From the NCBI GenBank assembly GCA_947652115.1, contig OX393571.1:16495171-16559170 (forward strand): DNA of 64,000 nt. Reading direction: 5' to 3'. The notes below the pieces were generated by a model. That model worked only from the letters and a program-made list of their open reading frames with translations, was not told the DNA's origin and did no database searches. The translations under genes were made by a program, and so were the position numbers. Shown here in pieces: positions 32,701 through 39,552 of this stretch; positions within the stretch are counted from its first letter, which is position 1, and every line of letters begins with the position of its first letter. Source of the stretch: Blastomussa wellsi (taxonomy: Eukaryota; Cnidaria; Anthozoa; Scleractinia; Plerogyridae).

Positions 32701-34479
32701 GTATTTATTTTTTTTGTTGGATTTCACTCACGCAATTTGTTGTTCTTGTAAAAAGAGTGATGAATTACCCAAACTCACAGAAGAGCTGGCAGGTCCCTTG
32801 AGACAAATGCAGGTAGGAATCGAGCACTGCTTTCTTTAGATGTTTACCAACCAACAAGACAGTTTTGAAGCTATTTCTATGGTCGGTCAAACGGCTAGTC
32901 TGTTAGTCTAACAGTTTGGTCTATTAGATGGTCGGTTGGTTTGTCGATAGGTTAGTCAGTCAATTCGTCGGTCGGTCAGCTTGATTGTCAGTTGGTCTGT
33001 CTGTCTGTCAATCCGTATAGACCTCTTTCATAAATGACTGCCAATTTTCATTTCTGTTTAATTCATTTACATTAGCCTTTCTAACCTCGTTTTTGAGTTG
33101 GTAAATCAAAAGATTTTTTGCTTTCAAACGAGGTTAGAAAGGCTAATTTAAATGCACAGTAAAGAATTTAAAATTGGCAGCCATTTATGAAAGAGGTCTG
33201 TGACAGTCAGTTGGTCTGTCGACCCATGCATGGTACAGGCCAGTTAGTCAATCCTCTTTCTGACAGTCATTGAATGTTAAGCCATGAAGTTGTTTTGAAC
33301 CTTAACTTTGTCTTTTGCCAGGAATCTGCTCGCCGTATTGGGAAAGTTTCAGAAGAAGCAAAGCTTGAAATCGATGTGGAAACCTATGTGGAGTCATTTA
33401 AACCTCATATTATGGACGTGGTATTCGCCTGGGCAAATGGAGCGTCATTCTCACAGATCTGTAAAATGACCGATGCTTTTGAAGGTAAGAGTTCTCGATA
33501 AAACTTACCGTAGTTACTCGAATAAGCGCCGCGGCGCTTATTTAATTCTTCGTGTCTCCGGTGCTGCGCGTATTCGAGGGCAGCGCGTATTTTAAGGCTC
33601 ATATCACAAAGACAAAACATTTTGATTGTACAATTTAATTTACTTCATGAGCATTTCTTCATGGCTTACCGGCTTGAAGCTAACCCAACTTTTGGCTTTC
33701 ATAACAGCCTCATCAATACTTTTCTGCTGGTTTTCAACAACTCTTCACTCGAAGTCAATGTCCTGACTGTTGCTGAAAGACCGTTGCTGGCTTAGAACCG
33801 CATTGCAGCGATTACAGTGTATTTTTATCATCTTATTCGAGGGACGCGCTTATTAACTTTTCCACTCCATGTGCGGCGCTTATTCGAGTAAATACGGTAT
33901 ATCAGCTGATTACTTGACTCCCCAGAAGTTGCAATCGGCCACGCAAGACAACGAAACGAAGTGACCCAAGGTGCATCACACAATCAAGTCAATGTACATC
34001 TGTAATGTGTATTCCACTTGAATCTGACAACTGAATTAGATCAGAATACTGAAATAGGAATCTATTTTGTTCTTCAGGAAGCATAATTCGCTGTATGCGT
34101 CGTTTGGAAGAACTCTTGAGGCAAATGTGTCAAGCATCAAAAGCTATTGGAAACACTGAGCTTGAAAACAAGTTCGCTGAAGGTGAGTTAATCGAGTGTA
34201 GTAGCAGTATCAGAAGACAAAGAAGAAAAAGATGATGTTGATGACGATAATGATGACGATGACGATGATGATGATGATAGGTCCGCAGTTTCTGCAAACG
34301 CTCTACAAGTATTGCGTGCTTGTCAGAGTAATGAATTACATCATTCACTGCAAGAGTGATTTCAGACTAATTGGAAAGGGTAACTTTACCTCCCAAAATA
34401 ATCGTCTTGCATTACCGTTTTCCTAGGTATCATCAAAATCAAGAGAGATATTGTCTTCGCTGCCAGTTTGTACCTATGA
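3387..34479 (+). CDS. MTREX: Exosome RNA helicase MTR4 (Ski2-like DExH), complete, 31 exons
   Basis: Thirty-one exons with GT-AG introns join in frame to 1025 codons plus TGA, close to the human length of about 1040. Order of parts: acidic/low-complexity N-terminus (1-97); RecA1 with Walker A AHTSAGKT at 145-152, DEIH at 236-239 and SAT at 267-269; RecA2 with motif [11 protein letters not shown] at 502-510; arch with KOW-type FGWGVV in exon 20; C-terminal DSHCT helical region ending in the typical AASLYL-like tail. MTR4 unwinds 3' ends of nuclear RNAs and feeds the exosome within the TRAMP, NEXT and PAXT complexes. The start is chosen because MADAFG matches the animal family and has A at -3 and G at +4. 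Every intron phase was checked and no break was found. Introns total about 28 kb and are dense in mobile elements. A possible poly(A) signal is at 34832. Confidence 0.97.
3950..4045. repeat. Alternating purine-pyrimidine, palindrome-rich tract in intron 1
   Basis: A stretch of TATATGTGTATACACGTATGC-like units with repeated TACGTA/CGTATACG/GTATAC palindromes. Composition could favour Z-DNA or cruciforms. No gene overlaps it. Confidence 0.6.
4255..4440 (+). repeat. Imperfect short tandem repeat, about 60-bp unit (intron 1)
   Basis: Three diverged copies of AACAGT(T/C)CTTGTTTTTG, then CTAC, AAGCC and GCCACTCGTG. Nothing else was recognised nearby. Confidence 0.5.
4503..4569 (+). CDS. MTREX: MTREX exon 2
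   Basis: 67 bp, residues 75-97 ([17 protein letters not shown]), matching the conserved segment before the helicase core. Acceptor CTCTTTAG, donor GAG|GTTAGT. Confidence 0.92.
5265..5327 (+). CDS. MTREX: MTREX exon 3
   Basis: 63 bp, residues 98-118, the [12 protein letters not shown] segment just before RecA1. Phase 0 at both ends. Confidence 0.93.
5456..5568 (+). CDS. MTREX: MTREX exon 4 (Walker A)
   Basis: 113 bp, residues 119-156. Contains the Q-motif region (YPFILDPFQ) and motif I AHTSAGKT at residues 145-152. The donor splits the Glu codon after GCAGA. Confidence 0.96.
6194..6254 (+). CDS. MTREX: MTREX exon 5
   Basis: 61 bp, residues 156-176. Ends with TTPIK of helicase motif Ia. Donor AAG|GTACAA. 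Confidence 0.95.
6720..7310 (+). repeat. Interspersed repeat with recurring ACCCTGTTTAGGACA (intron 5)
   Basis: Several copies of CCCTGTTTAGGACA and a terminal part ATACCCTATCCAGTGGCATGT. The same family recurs at 15864-16735 in intron 12, where it is split by the Penelope palindrome. Type of element unknown. Confidence 0.6.
8047..8160 (+). CDS. MTREX: MTREX exon 6
   Basis: 114 bp, residues 177-214. Carries ALSNQKYRE and the [10 protein letters not shown] segment of RecA1. Confidence 0.96.
8228..8390 (+). mobile_element. tRNA-derived SINE, 5' part (intron 6)
   Basis: tRNA-like head with a box-B-like GGGTTTGAGCCC, then TTGTGTTCTTGGGCAACAC and CACCCAGGTGTATAAATGG, the body shared with the copies at 18575, 18873, 28136, 31690 and 59875. 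Its 3' part (CCCTGCGATGGACTAGCATC) resumes after 8771, so the foldback element at 8391-8771 interrupts it. Confidence 0.65.
8391..8771. mobile_element. Foldback/MITE inserted in a SINE (intron 6)
   Basis: Long inverted repeat. TCAAACCGAAAGGGA at the left pairs with TCCCCCTCGGTTTGA at the right, and the arms continue with AAAGAGCACAC and TTTACAAAATCCCCAAGTTT against their complements. The turn-over is at about 8570-8590 (ATCCGGATGC). No open frame. Confidence 0.7.
9469..9501 (+). CDS. MTREX: MTREX exon 7 (33-bp microexon-like)
   Basis: Residues 215-225, [11 protein letters not shown]. Too short for routine ORF detection, but bounded by TTTTCAAG and GTGATA and required to keep the conserved block in frame. 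Confidence 0.95.
9681..9894 (+). repeat. Exact tandem duplication, 107-bp unit (intron 7)
   Basis: 9681-9787 and 9788-9894 read identically, beginning GTGCGAATATATAACAGC. No sequence divergence was seen, so the duplication is young or an assembly artefact. Confidence 0.85.
10382..10771. mobile_element. Short non-autonomous element with terminal inverted repeats (intron 7)
   Basis: TGCAGGCCTTCCAAC at the left pairs with GTTGGAAGGTCTGCA at the right (one mismatch in 15). About 390 bp with no coding capacity. Confidence 0.5.
10850..10907 (+). CDS. MTREX: MTREX exon 8 (DEIH box)
   Basis: 58 bp, residues 226-244. Contains the Walker B/DExH motif DEIH at 236-239 followed by YMRDK. Confidence 0.96.
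11206..11330 (+). CDS. MTREX: MTREX exon 9 (motif III)
   Basis: 125 bp, residues 245-286. Contains SAT (267-269) and [11 protein letters not shown]. Acceptor TTTCTGCAG, donor CAG|GTACAG. Confidence 0.96.
11353..11515. mobile_element. Palindromic MITE with TA target duplication (intron 9)
   Basis: Ends CAGTGCGACCTCTATTAAGC and its near complement GCTTAATAGAGGTCGTACTG, with two more inner copies of the GGCCGCTTAATAGAGG arm. TA on both sides. Confidence 0.7.
12625..12723 (+). CDS. MTREX: MTREX exon 10
   Basis: 99 bp, residues 287-319. Contains [20 protein letters not shown], the conserved linker between RecA1 and RecA2. Confidence 0.96.
13044..13596. repeat. Inverted repeat with a SINE-tail fragment in the spacer (intron 10)
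   Basis: CATGGTTTGTGC...CATCCTTGTTCC...AGTAAACTATTA at 13044-13195 is inverted at about 13435-13596. The spacer contains GGGCTAGCATCCCATCCAGG, the tail of the local SINE family. Confidence 0.65.
13688..13787 (+). CDS. MTREX: MTREX exon 11
   Basis: 100 bp, residues 320-352. The variable insert ends in GRKGGTK. This is the least conserved part of the RecA region. Confidence 0.94.
13800..14240. repeat. Foldback repeat (intron 11), family also at 60930-61930
   Basis: TGAGTGGAGTCCAATTCGG, GTCCGATTTGTTAATCAC and CAGAATTGGATGACACGATG recur at 60930-61460 and 61885-61930. TTAATCATAACCATTACAAT is inverted near 14219-14239. Confidence 0.55.
14251..15243. mobile_element. Element of about 1 kb with about 28-bp terminal inverted repeats (intron 11)
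   Basis: GTGGTTCCAGAAAATATCCA at the left matches the complement of the right end TGGATATTTTCTGGAACCCC, next to C-rich CCCCACCCCTC tracts on both sides. A shorter relative lies at 30368-30500. No open frame of note. Confidence 0.65.
15383..15514 (+). CDS. MTREX: MTREX exon 12
   Basis: 132 bp, residues 353-396. Carries [19 protein letters not shown] of RecA2 (helicase motif IV region). Confidence 0.96.
15598..15845 (+). repeat. Direct repeat, two copies offset by about 163 bp (intron 12)
   Basis: ATATCACAGGATATCTGTCA and CCATATATGGGCAACATGAC occur in both halves. Confidence 0.65.
15864..16735 (+). repeat. Second copy of the CCCTGTTTAGGACA family, split by an insertion (intron 12)
   Basis: Contains GAAACCCTGGTCCTGTTTAGG at its start and CCCTATCCAGTGGCATGTCC at its end, as in 6720-7310. 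The middle is interrupted by the palindromic Penelope terminus at 16229-16500. Confidence 0.6.
16229..16500. mobile_element. Palindromic Penelope-like element terminus (intron 12)
   Basis: Arms of about 100 bp: GGCCACCGTAAGAGATTCAA at 16277 inverts to TTGAATCTCTTTACGGTGGCC at 16380. The right arm GACGAAGGGCTAACGCTCGA...AACTTACCCCCT is almost identical to the terminal region of the Penelope pair at 58485-58640. No reverse transcriptase remains here, so it is a terminal relic. Confidence 0.7.
16801..16880 (+). CDS. MTREX: MTREX exon 13
   Basis: 80 bp, residues 397-423, a helical segment of RecA2 ending [14 protein letters not shown]. Confidence 0.96.
17420..17530 (+). CDS. MTREX: MTREX exon 14
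   Basis: 111 bp, residues 424-460. Contains [15 protein letters not shown] and ILFSEGLIK (RecA2). Confidence 0.96.
18041..18142 (+). CDS. MTREX: MTREX exon 15 (motif V)
   Basis: 102 bp, residues 461-494. Motif V reads [10 protein letters not shown], two conservative changes from the usual animal TFAMGINMPA. Confidence 0.96.
18575..18855 (-). mobile_element. tRNA-derived SINE copy (intron 15)
   Basis: Minus-strand copy with CACCCAGGTGTATAAATGGC and GATGGACTAGCATCCCATCC. The head is at the right end (GTGGTGGCCTAATGG). Confidence 0.7.
18873..19166 (-). mobile_element. tRNA-derived SINE, near-complete copy (intron 15)
   Basis: Read on the minus strand: box-A-like GTGGCCTAATGGTTAGTGCG, box-B GGTTCGAACCT, then the shared body ending AAACCGGGATAAGC. 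It lies directly next to the copy at 18575-18855 in the same orientation. Confidence 0.75.
19215..19340 (+). CDS. MTREX: MTREX exon 16 (motif VI)
   Basis: 126 bp, residues 495-536. Motif [11 protein letters not shown] (502-510) contains the arginine finger. Confidence 0.97.
20019..20169 (+). CDS. MTREX: MTREX exon 17
   Basis: 151 bp, residues 537-586, winged-helix region with [20 protein letters not shown]. The donor splits a Lys codon. Confidence 0.96.
20572..21009. mobile_element. TTAA-flanked foldback MITE (intron 17)
   Basis: Left end AGTGCACCTAACCCCAAA and right end TTTGGGGTTAGGTGCGCT are inverted. TTAA stands on each side (20568-20571 and 21010-21013), as for piggyBac-type insertion. 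A second, outer inverted pair, TTAAAGGGCC / GGCCCTTTAA, lies near 20432 and 21090. Confidence 0.75.
21255..21367 (+). CDS. MTREX: MTREX exon 18
   Basis: 113 bp, residues 587-624, start of the arch stalk ([12 protein letters not shown]). Confidence 0.95.
21609..21745. mobile_element. Small foldback element (intron 18)
   Basis: AGCATAAGCATAGACACAAA AAGAACA inverts to TGTTCTTTTTGTGCTTATG around a 9-base turn. The outer parts CACTAGGAATCACTGC and GCAGTGATTGCTAGTG also pair. Confidence 0.65.
22085..22144 (+). CDS. MTREX: MTREX exon 19
   Basis: 60 bp, residues 625-644 ([15 protein letters not shown]), leading into the KOW domain. Confidence 0.96.
22879..22947 (+). CDS. MTREX: MTREX exon 20 (KOW)
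   Basis: 69 bp, residues 645-667 with [10 protein letters not shown]. The following intron (22948-27577) is the one carrying the DIRS-like insertion. Confidence 0.95.
23399..23577. mobile_element. Foldback MITE (intron 20)
   Basis: TAATAGACCTCTTCAGTTTA at the left inverts to TAAAGAGGTCTATTAAACT at the right. The AGACCTCTT ends recall the element at 33019-33200. Confidence 0.6.
24609..25493 (+). CDS. Gag-like protein of DIRS-like element
   Basis: Intact 294-codon frame. Residues about 75-100 form a short Gln/Leu/Lys-rich helix. A Cys/His cluster near the C-terminus (C-x-C, then CRVC, then H-x4-C) resembles the zinc-binding end of DIRS-type Gag proteins. A short frame starting [13 protein letters not shown] at about 24564 runs into a stop just upstream, so the true start may be lost. 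The second frame follows 36 bp downstream. Confidence 0.55.
   Translation: MHDPDFVYDLPMGALFQDALNLEQSNPVPRDQSTKPAAKLSKPKGRLVTLSAASPQPLATDVGTSTTLSFDQQLQLIKLQKEKLELELKVLAMSRQECPLENTLEDLPTDNAGDAIDPQRTKRNIDWPQDFVPSIQGDYDKLELPEFVSGFLIMIKSYDYSLNDAMLARHELLLTKAISYSWISVRGFHKFIAKQVEQLRLEWQDIKSRQQPFFAIRNSRQRVDTLRPSSASGERQTAVPPAVKKACKVWNYTGSCDCDQKDDDAYKENHRCRVCKADHPMLHCSKRRSPIPPQ
25530..26189 (+). pseudogene. Reverse transcriptase N-terminal fragment (DIRS/Ngaro type)
   Basis: 219 codons. Recognisable fingers region: [18 protein letters not shown], then SVNDGIP, then [15 protein letters not shown] (motif A region, with the acidic residue in KKDL). The frame ends at [10 protein letters not shown], before the DD box, so no active enzyme is possible. 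Confidence 0.7.
26190..27216. other. Intron 20 DNA without recognised genes
   Basis: AT-rich; a short inverted pair GCAGGCGTTAG / AACGCCTGCG at about 26486-26532 may mark another small element. No coding evidence. Confidence 0.5.
27217..27387. mobile_element. Foldback MITE (intron 20)
   Basis: TAGCCTCATCTAAACACGAGG at 27240 inverts to CCCCCGAGTGTTTAGATGAGG at 27343. AGAGGACTTTT and AAAAGGCCTCT form the outer ends. Confidence 0.7.
27578..27706 (+). CDS. MTREX: MTREX exon 21
   Basis: 129 bp, residues 668-710. Contains [12 protein letters not shown] and ends PDEKGEMQ. In the arch the KOW surface binds AIM motifs of adaptor proteins (family knowledge). Confidence 0.95.
27961..28071 (+). CDS. 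MTREX: MTREX exon 22
   Basis: 111 bp, residues 711-747 ([20 protein letters not shown]). Confidence 0.96.
28136..28375 (+). mobile_element. tRNA-derived SINE (intron 22)
   Basis: Box-B-like GGTTCGAGACC, then TTGTGTTCTTGGGCAAGACA, CCACCCAGGTGTAAAAATGG and AATGGACTAGCATCCCATTC in family order. Confidence 0.7.
28936..29028 (+). CDS. MTREX: MTREX exon 23
   Basis: 93 bp, residues 748-778 ([16 protein letters not shown]). Confidence 0.96.
29633..29840 (-). mobile_element. Second tRNA-derived SINE family with poly(A) tail (intron 23)
   Basis: On the minus strand: TAGCTCTGTTGGTAGAGCAC (box A), GGTCGCGGGTTCAAACCTCG (box B), then a body ending in an A-tract seen as T(12) at 29633-29644 on the plus strand. 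Different head and body from the family at 18873. Confidence 0.75.
30182..30277 (+). CDS. MTREX: MTREX exon 24
   Basis: 96 bp, residues 779-810 ([17 protein letters not shown]). Confidence 0.96.
30368..30500. repeat. Short relative of the 14251-15243 element (intron 24)
   Basis: Starts TTCCAGAAAATATCCATTAC and ends GGGTTTTTCTAGAACA, a degraded terminal pair of that family. Confidence 0.45.
30821..30918 (+). CDS. MTREX: MTREX exon 25
   Basis: 98 bp, residues 811-843 ([15 protein letters not shown]), the arch-to-DSHCT return helix. Confidence 0.95.
31013..31078 (+). CDS. MTREX: MTREX exon 26
   Basis: 66 bp, residues 843-865 ([16 protein letters not shown]), start of the DSHCT domain. Donor CAG|GTTGTT is weak but in frame. 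Confidence 0.94.
31690..31935 (-). mobile_element. tRNA-derived SINE (intron 26)
   Basis: Minus-strand copy with GGTGGCCTAATGGTTAGTGC at its head. Contains a run of 15 C at 31754-31768. Confidence 0.7.
32048..32153 (+). CDS. MTREX: MTREX exon 27
   Basis: 106 bp, residues 865-900 ([18 protein letters not shown]). Confidence 0.95.
32756..32812 (+). CDS. MTREX: MTREX exon 28
   Basis: 57 bp, residues 901-919 ([16 protein letters not shown]). Confidence 0.94.
33019..33200. mobile_element. Foldback MITE (intron 28)
   Basis: AGACCTCTTTCATAAATG at the left inverts to CATTTATGAAAGAGGTCT at the right. An inner pair TAGCCTTTCTAACCTCGTTT inverts at about 33130-33150. Confidence 0.75.
33322..33484 (+). 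CDS. MTREX: MTREX exon 29
   Basis: 163 bp, residues 920-973 ([29 protein letters not shown]). Confidence 0.96.
33506..33899. mobile_element. MITE with 'CGAATAAGCGCC' ends (intron 29)
   Basis: TACCGTAGTTACTCGAATAA at the left and CGCTTATTCGAGTAAATACG at the right are inverted, with TA at both borders. No coding capacity. Confidence 0.7.
34078..34182 (+). CDS. MTREX: MTREX exon 30
   Basis: 105 bp, residues 974-1008 ([18 protein letters not shown]). Confidence 0.96.
34228..34280 (+). repeat. GAT/GAC trinucleotide microsatellite (intron 30)
   Basis: Impure (GATGAC/GATGAT)n run inside intron 30, at 34228-34280. Intronic, not translated in the MTREX model. Confidence 0.8.
34427..34479 (+). CDS. 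MTREX: MTREX exon 31 with stop
   Basis: 53 bp, residues 1009-1025 then TGA. Ends IVFAASLYL, the invariant MTR4 C-terminus. Confidence 0.96.
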
Positions 34480-34831
34480 GATGTGGAAATGAATTAGTTG
34501 CTGTGGACATTCCTTTACGGACATTGTGGAAAATTGTAAATTGTAATGATTGTCAGATTCAGTCCTGGAGCTGTTATTGTGATATGCGGAATGTTCCTGT
34601 ACAGCGTTTACCTCGCAATTTAAAAACCCTGCTTCCAGGTCACTCTATTGTCCCCCTTGGCTGGTTTGAGGAATTAAAATGTGAAGAGTTTTTTTTTCAT
34701 AATCTGTTGAAACTGAATCTAACATGTACTCGAGTGGAACTCTTAGTATAACGAAATTAATTTGGAACGTTTGAATCACGCGCAGCTAAATACAGGAATT
34801 GCACCGGAGACATGGATTTTTTTAAACTTTT

Positions 34832-34837
34832 AATAAA
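34832..34837 (+). terminator. MTREX: Candidate MTREX polyadenylation signal
   Basis: AATAAA about 350 bp past the stop codon, in AT-rich DNA. No transcript end is visible, so this is positional inference only. Confidence 0.4.
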
Positions 34838-34867
34838 GAGAAAAATATAAAGTTCATTTTAAAAGCA

Positions 34868-34937
34868 CCGAGGTGTGGAATCGATCCCGGAGGCTTCGCA
34901 GTTCCACTGCACCACCGAGGCCCGGCTGCTGAAACCC
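34868..34937 (-). repeat. tRNA-like sequence (SINE head or tRNA relic)
   Basis: Minus strand carries GGTGGTGCAGTGGAACTGC and GGGATCGATTCCACACC, resembling boxes A and B, but a full cloverleaf is not convincing. Confidence 0.4.
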
Positions 34938-35019
34938 TAAAATTTTAGAGTTTATCGGGATTTTGAGTGAGTTCTATCTCGTGGGCCAAATTGACTTGAG
35001 GATCTAACATAACAGAGAC

Positions 35020-36310
35020 AGCAACAAGCAACAAGGTAATCGCTATCAGAGTTTATAGTTCACCACTAAATTTTCTCTCTCAACACATAGTGCCCGTACG
35101 AGGAAAATACCCGGATGGACAATGATCGTCCGTGAAGTTTTTTTGTTAACAAGCGGGCTTTCGGTTAAAAAAAACATTTATTATAAACGCTATTTGATTG
35201 ATCTGCATTTAGAGGGTTTCTTGCCCGATTTTTGTTTATTCGTACATTTCGGCTCGCAGCAAGAAACTCAAGATGCCAGTTTGTGACTGTGGGCGCGCGG
35301 AAGAAAATTTAGTGGTGAACAATAAAGACAATAGTGTTTCTGTCTCGGAACTATCGGTCTGATAGTTGCCCTTGGAAATTTGGGCAAAATATTTGGGCAA
35401 ATATTTGTTTTAAGAACATCAAATTTCCGCGGGGCAACTATCAGCCGATAGTTCCGAGACACAATCACTCTATTGTTCAAACAGTAACGCAAGGTTTGTA
35501 ATTTAGGGGTTTATTTTTATCATGTAAATAGTTAATCCCCAAGGGCCAAAATTTTGATCAGAAAATTTGCCACTTTGACATTACAACTTCGCACGCAAAG
35601 GAATATCTTTGCATTTTTCTTAAATTGATTGTTGCAATCTATCCTAGAATCGCTTCAGTTGCAAGAACTTTGTTCCCTTTTGGTGGGTTCGTGCCGATAA
35701 TTTTAACGATATCTGAACAACATGTGTCGACCAGTTTGTTTGACTACCAGGAACATTTACCAAGGAACATTACCAAGTACGAACTTTACTCTGATTGGAT
35801 AGTGTAACTGCTATGTAAATTGTTCACCCCTGAAGCCAAAGTAATACTGTTTCGTTTCTGAGGAATCTAAACCCTAGATTACGAGGAATGCTTTATCCGA
35901 CTCTGACAACTAGGTTGGTCGGTATTGTCCGTAAAAGAGATTTCCAATGAAACTGTTGAATTCGTGTAACATAATTTTATTGACTTGTTTGTTGCAATAT
36001 TGCAGAAAAAATAACTTTAATACTTTACAGAGTTGTTTGTGATTTGCTAAATACCATTGTTACATTCTTTTGCAGGTGCCTCGGAAATGACTGGTCCAAG
36101 AAAAGAAACATTTAAACCTTGGAAGAATGGAAAAAGTGTCATGATATGGTAAGCGCCACCTTTTATACTTTCAGCAAGAGTTTGTAGTTCTTATCCTTGT
36201 GGTACAATAGCCTCTAATACGCATGCACGGGGTTCAAGCCTCGAGCCTATTGGCCCAAACAGCTGGACCTTACCCCGGTTTCATTAGCATTAATACTCCC
36301 CCTTGATGGG
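35020..36310 (+). repeat. Left arm of a long inverted repeat (partner 59940-60672)
   Basis: Shared landmarks in inverted order: AGGTAATCGCTATCAGAGT, CGCAAGGTTTGTAATTTAGG, CCTAGATTACGAGGAAT, CGGTATTGTCCGTAAAAGA, GATTTGCTAAATACCATTGT, AAAGTGTCATGATATGGTAA and TAGTTCTTATCCTTGTGGTA. The arm carries an exon-like module (36076-36148, preceded by TTTTGCAG and followed by GTAAGC) and ends in a SINE tail (36277-36325). It contains a foldback at 35318-35478. No host gene was recognised. Confidence 0.7.
35318..35478. mobile_element. Foldback element inside the left arm
   Basis: TCTCGGAACTATCGGTCTGA inverts to TCAGCCGATAGTTCCGAGA. It is absent from the partner arm at 60630, so it arrived after the arms separated. 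Confidence 0.65.
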
Positions 36311-36354
36311 ATGGTAGTCCATGTCCCACCCCCCACCCAGACATAATATTACCC

Positions 36355-39310
36355 AAAACGTCTGCTGCTCAAGCTCCGCGAATTTTGAGAGTGCAAATCC
36401 TTCTTTTTTGTAATCATAATCTAATTTCTCGTACCACAAGAAACAACTGGAAGACTTGTTAGTTTGTTTTGTTGTTCTTCACGGTAATTTTAAAACGCAA
36501 TCGCAAACAAAATATCGACCACTGTTATCAAACCTCGACGGACATGTGCCAAAGGCCTTGTGTAATTTCATCAGAAATTGGGAAATAGCCCGGCAAAATC
36601 AAACGCTGTTTGCAAAAAGCATTTAAGTTTGAACTAAAAAAATTATGACAACAAATATGGCCCTTTCATTATTTTTTTTTAATGAAAAGAAAAACGTATT
36701 GCATTCTACATGCCACTTCCGAGGTTTGAACCTCTGACTACCCACCTCGAGACCTTAGGTTCAGAGTGAGTATGCGCGCACCAAACCGCTGCGCCAACCG
36801 GCTAAGCACAGCGATTGTTTTCAAAATTTGACTAGAGATATTAAAATAACATGTCGATACGCGGTCAGTTGGCGTGGCAATGTTTAAAAATTTAAAATTT
36901 TGTATTTTTTTTGGTTTTCTTTTAGGAAACAACAGCGATTGCTGATTTACAGAAGGATCATGAACGCGGCGTGAAACTAAAATTCCTCTCACTGAAACTC
37001 CCTCGAGTAAGTTATTATTTTAACATCGTGTTTACGAACACAGACAAAAAGATTTATAAAGCCTAGTTTTGAAAAAATTATTAAGTTTTGGAAATGTAAA
37101 ACTATAAATGTAAGCTATATTGTTTCAATACAATTCAAAGGCGACAGACCACAATCTCAATGTTGGCTCCTGTAATAAATATCTAATTGCCATAACCGTT
37201 CATCAGTAGGATGCCTAAAATGCTTGCAATGTTGTTTTCTTGCGCTTTGGAAAGTTTATTGCGCTCGGGAAAAATTGCTCTTTGCAGACGACAATTTGCA
37301 TCTTATATTCCCTAACCATTTTATCTGAAAGTTAAGAAACAATTTGGTAAACTTTCTTTTAGGCAACAACAGCAACGTTAACAGCGACGTGATGGCTTTA
37401 TCGACAGAAGGATTATTACGCTGCGTGCATATTCCTCTCTGAACGGAATGGGCAAGCTCCGTCAAGTAAGTTATAATGAGCATAACTTCAAAAATTCAAC
37501 AGCCCTAAAACGTGTTTACCCCAATGGAAACCTACAAACAGAGGATAAGTTTTGTTAAAATTACTATGCCAGTGCACTGAAGCTAAATATGGAGTGTTAT
37601 CATTATGATAGCATCAGGAGCTTTTAGGTCTCAACTTGAAAAAGTCAGGCTGACTTTTTCAAGTTTTGTCCTTGTGATTTGGAAAAATTGGTGAAAACTA
37701 TGTACGGTCACTCTCTTCCTTAAACAATTCGCTTGATATCCATCTCATTATGTTCTAGGAGTATTTCCTGTGTGGATGAAAGAACTTTTAAATCATAATT
37801 TTGTGGCCATTTTACTGAAAAATGACATCGTGCTTACTGCAAATAGGAATGCTTGAACTGCACTTGCGTAATCGCAAACAAATCAACTACTGTTATCAAG
37901 ACTTATCTTAAGTTCGACAGACATGACGCCTCATGCCTTGTGTAATTTCATCCGAAATTTGCCCTGTAAATCACCAAAATCTGATCCTGCAACAAGCCAA
38001 ATTTTCGTAAGCAATATAGTCTGGCATTCCTTTGCCAGTTTTTTTTCTTATTAGAATGATTACGTGATAGAATTTTGCCAGTTTTTTTCCTTGTTAGAAT
38101 GATCGAATTTGGTTCTAAAAAACAGTTTGACACCAAATACTGCCCTTTCATTTCTTTTTTTTTAATGTAAAATTTTTGTGAAAAAAATATTCCATCTTAC
38201 ATGCCACGTCCAAGGTTTGAACTTCTGACTACCCACCTCGAGACCTCAGCTTCGGACGCACCAAACCACTGCGCCAACCGGCTTAGCATACCAAATATTT
38301 CCAAAATTTGACAAGAGGTAAATACCAACTTGATGCGTGGTCAGTTTGCTTGCCAATGTTCACAGGAACGGTAAGAAACGATTTGGTAAAATTTTGTATA
38401 TTTTTTGCTTTCTTTTAGGCAACAACAGCAACAGTGATAGCTAGTTGATGGCTTTCTCGACAGAAGGATCATGAACGCGACGTGAAACTAAAATTCCTCT
38501 CGCTGAACGGAATGAGCAAACTCCCTGAGTAAGTTATTATTTTAACATCGTGCTTACGAACACAGACAAAAAGATTCATAAAGCCCGGATTTGAAAAATT
38601 TATTAAGTTTTGGAAATGTAAAACAATAAATGTAAGCTATATTGTTTCTTACTTTAAACAAAATCTTTTCTGAATACAATGTTGTTTTCTTGCGCCTTGG
38701 AAAGTTTATTGCGCACGGGAAAATTGCCCTTCGCAGAGGACAATTTGCATGTTATATTCTCTCACCATTTTATCTTCAACACGTTACATGTCAGTGTTGA
38801 CGCTGAAAGTTAAGAAACAATTTGGTAAACTTTCTTTTAGGCAACAACAGCAACGTTAAGAGCTACGTGATGACTTTCTCGACAGAAGGATTATTACGCT
38901 GCGTGTATATTCCTCACTCAACGGAATGGGCAAGCTCCGTCAAGTAAGTTATAATGTAAATATGATGATGCTTACTGCAAATTGAAATGTTTGAGGTAGA
39001 CTTGCGTAATCACTACCCACCTCGAAACCTCGGCTTCGGAGTGAGTACGCGCGCACCAAACCACGTTATAGCAAAGATTTTCAAAATTTGACTAGAGATA
39101 AATACCAATTTGATGCGTGGTCAGTTTGCTTGCCAATGTTTACAGGAAAGGTAAGAAACGATTTGGTAAAATTTTCTATATTTTTTGTTTCCTTTTAGGC
39201 AACAACAGCAACAGCGATTGCTCATTGATGGCTTTCTCCTCACAAAGATCATAAATGCGACGTCGAACTACAATTCCTCTTACTGAACAGGAGGTGCAAA
39301 CTCCGTCTAG
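36355..39310 (+). repeat. Composite repeat R, forward units with exon-like X and Y modules
   Basis: At least three tandem units. Each has an inverted tRNA-like head (36721-36813, 38205-38290, partial at 39010-39062), then module X (36926-37006, 38419-38528, 39199-39309) and, in the first two, module Y (37363-37465, 38841-38943). Modules begin with (G)CAACAACAGCAAC after a pyrimidine tract ending TTTTAG and end before GTAAGTT, exactly like exons. Y is 103 bp in each copy. No long open frame runs through both modules. This could be an exon-bearing gene relic spread by duplication, or a non-coding element that mimics splice signals. Confidence 0.75.
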
Positions 39311-39552
39311 TAAGTTGATATGTTAACATCGTGCTCACGAACACAGACGCCAAAAGATTTATGAAGCCCAGTAAGTTATTATGTTAATATCGTGCTTACG
39401 AACACAGACGCAAAAAGATTTATGAAGCCCAGTTTCAAAAAATTTATTAAGTCTTGGAAATGTACAACTATAAATAGAGGCTACATTGTTTCTTAATAAA
39501 TGTAAACAAAATCTTAACTAAATACAATGGTGTTTTCTTGCGCTTTGTAGAA

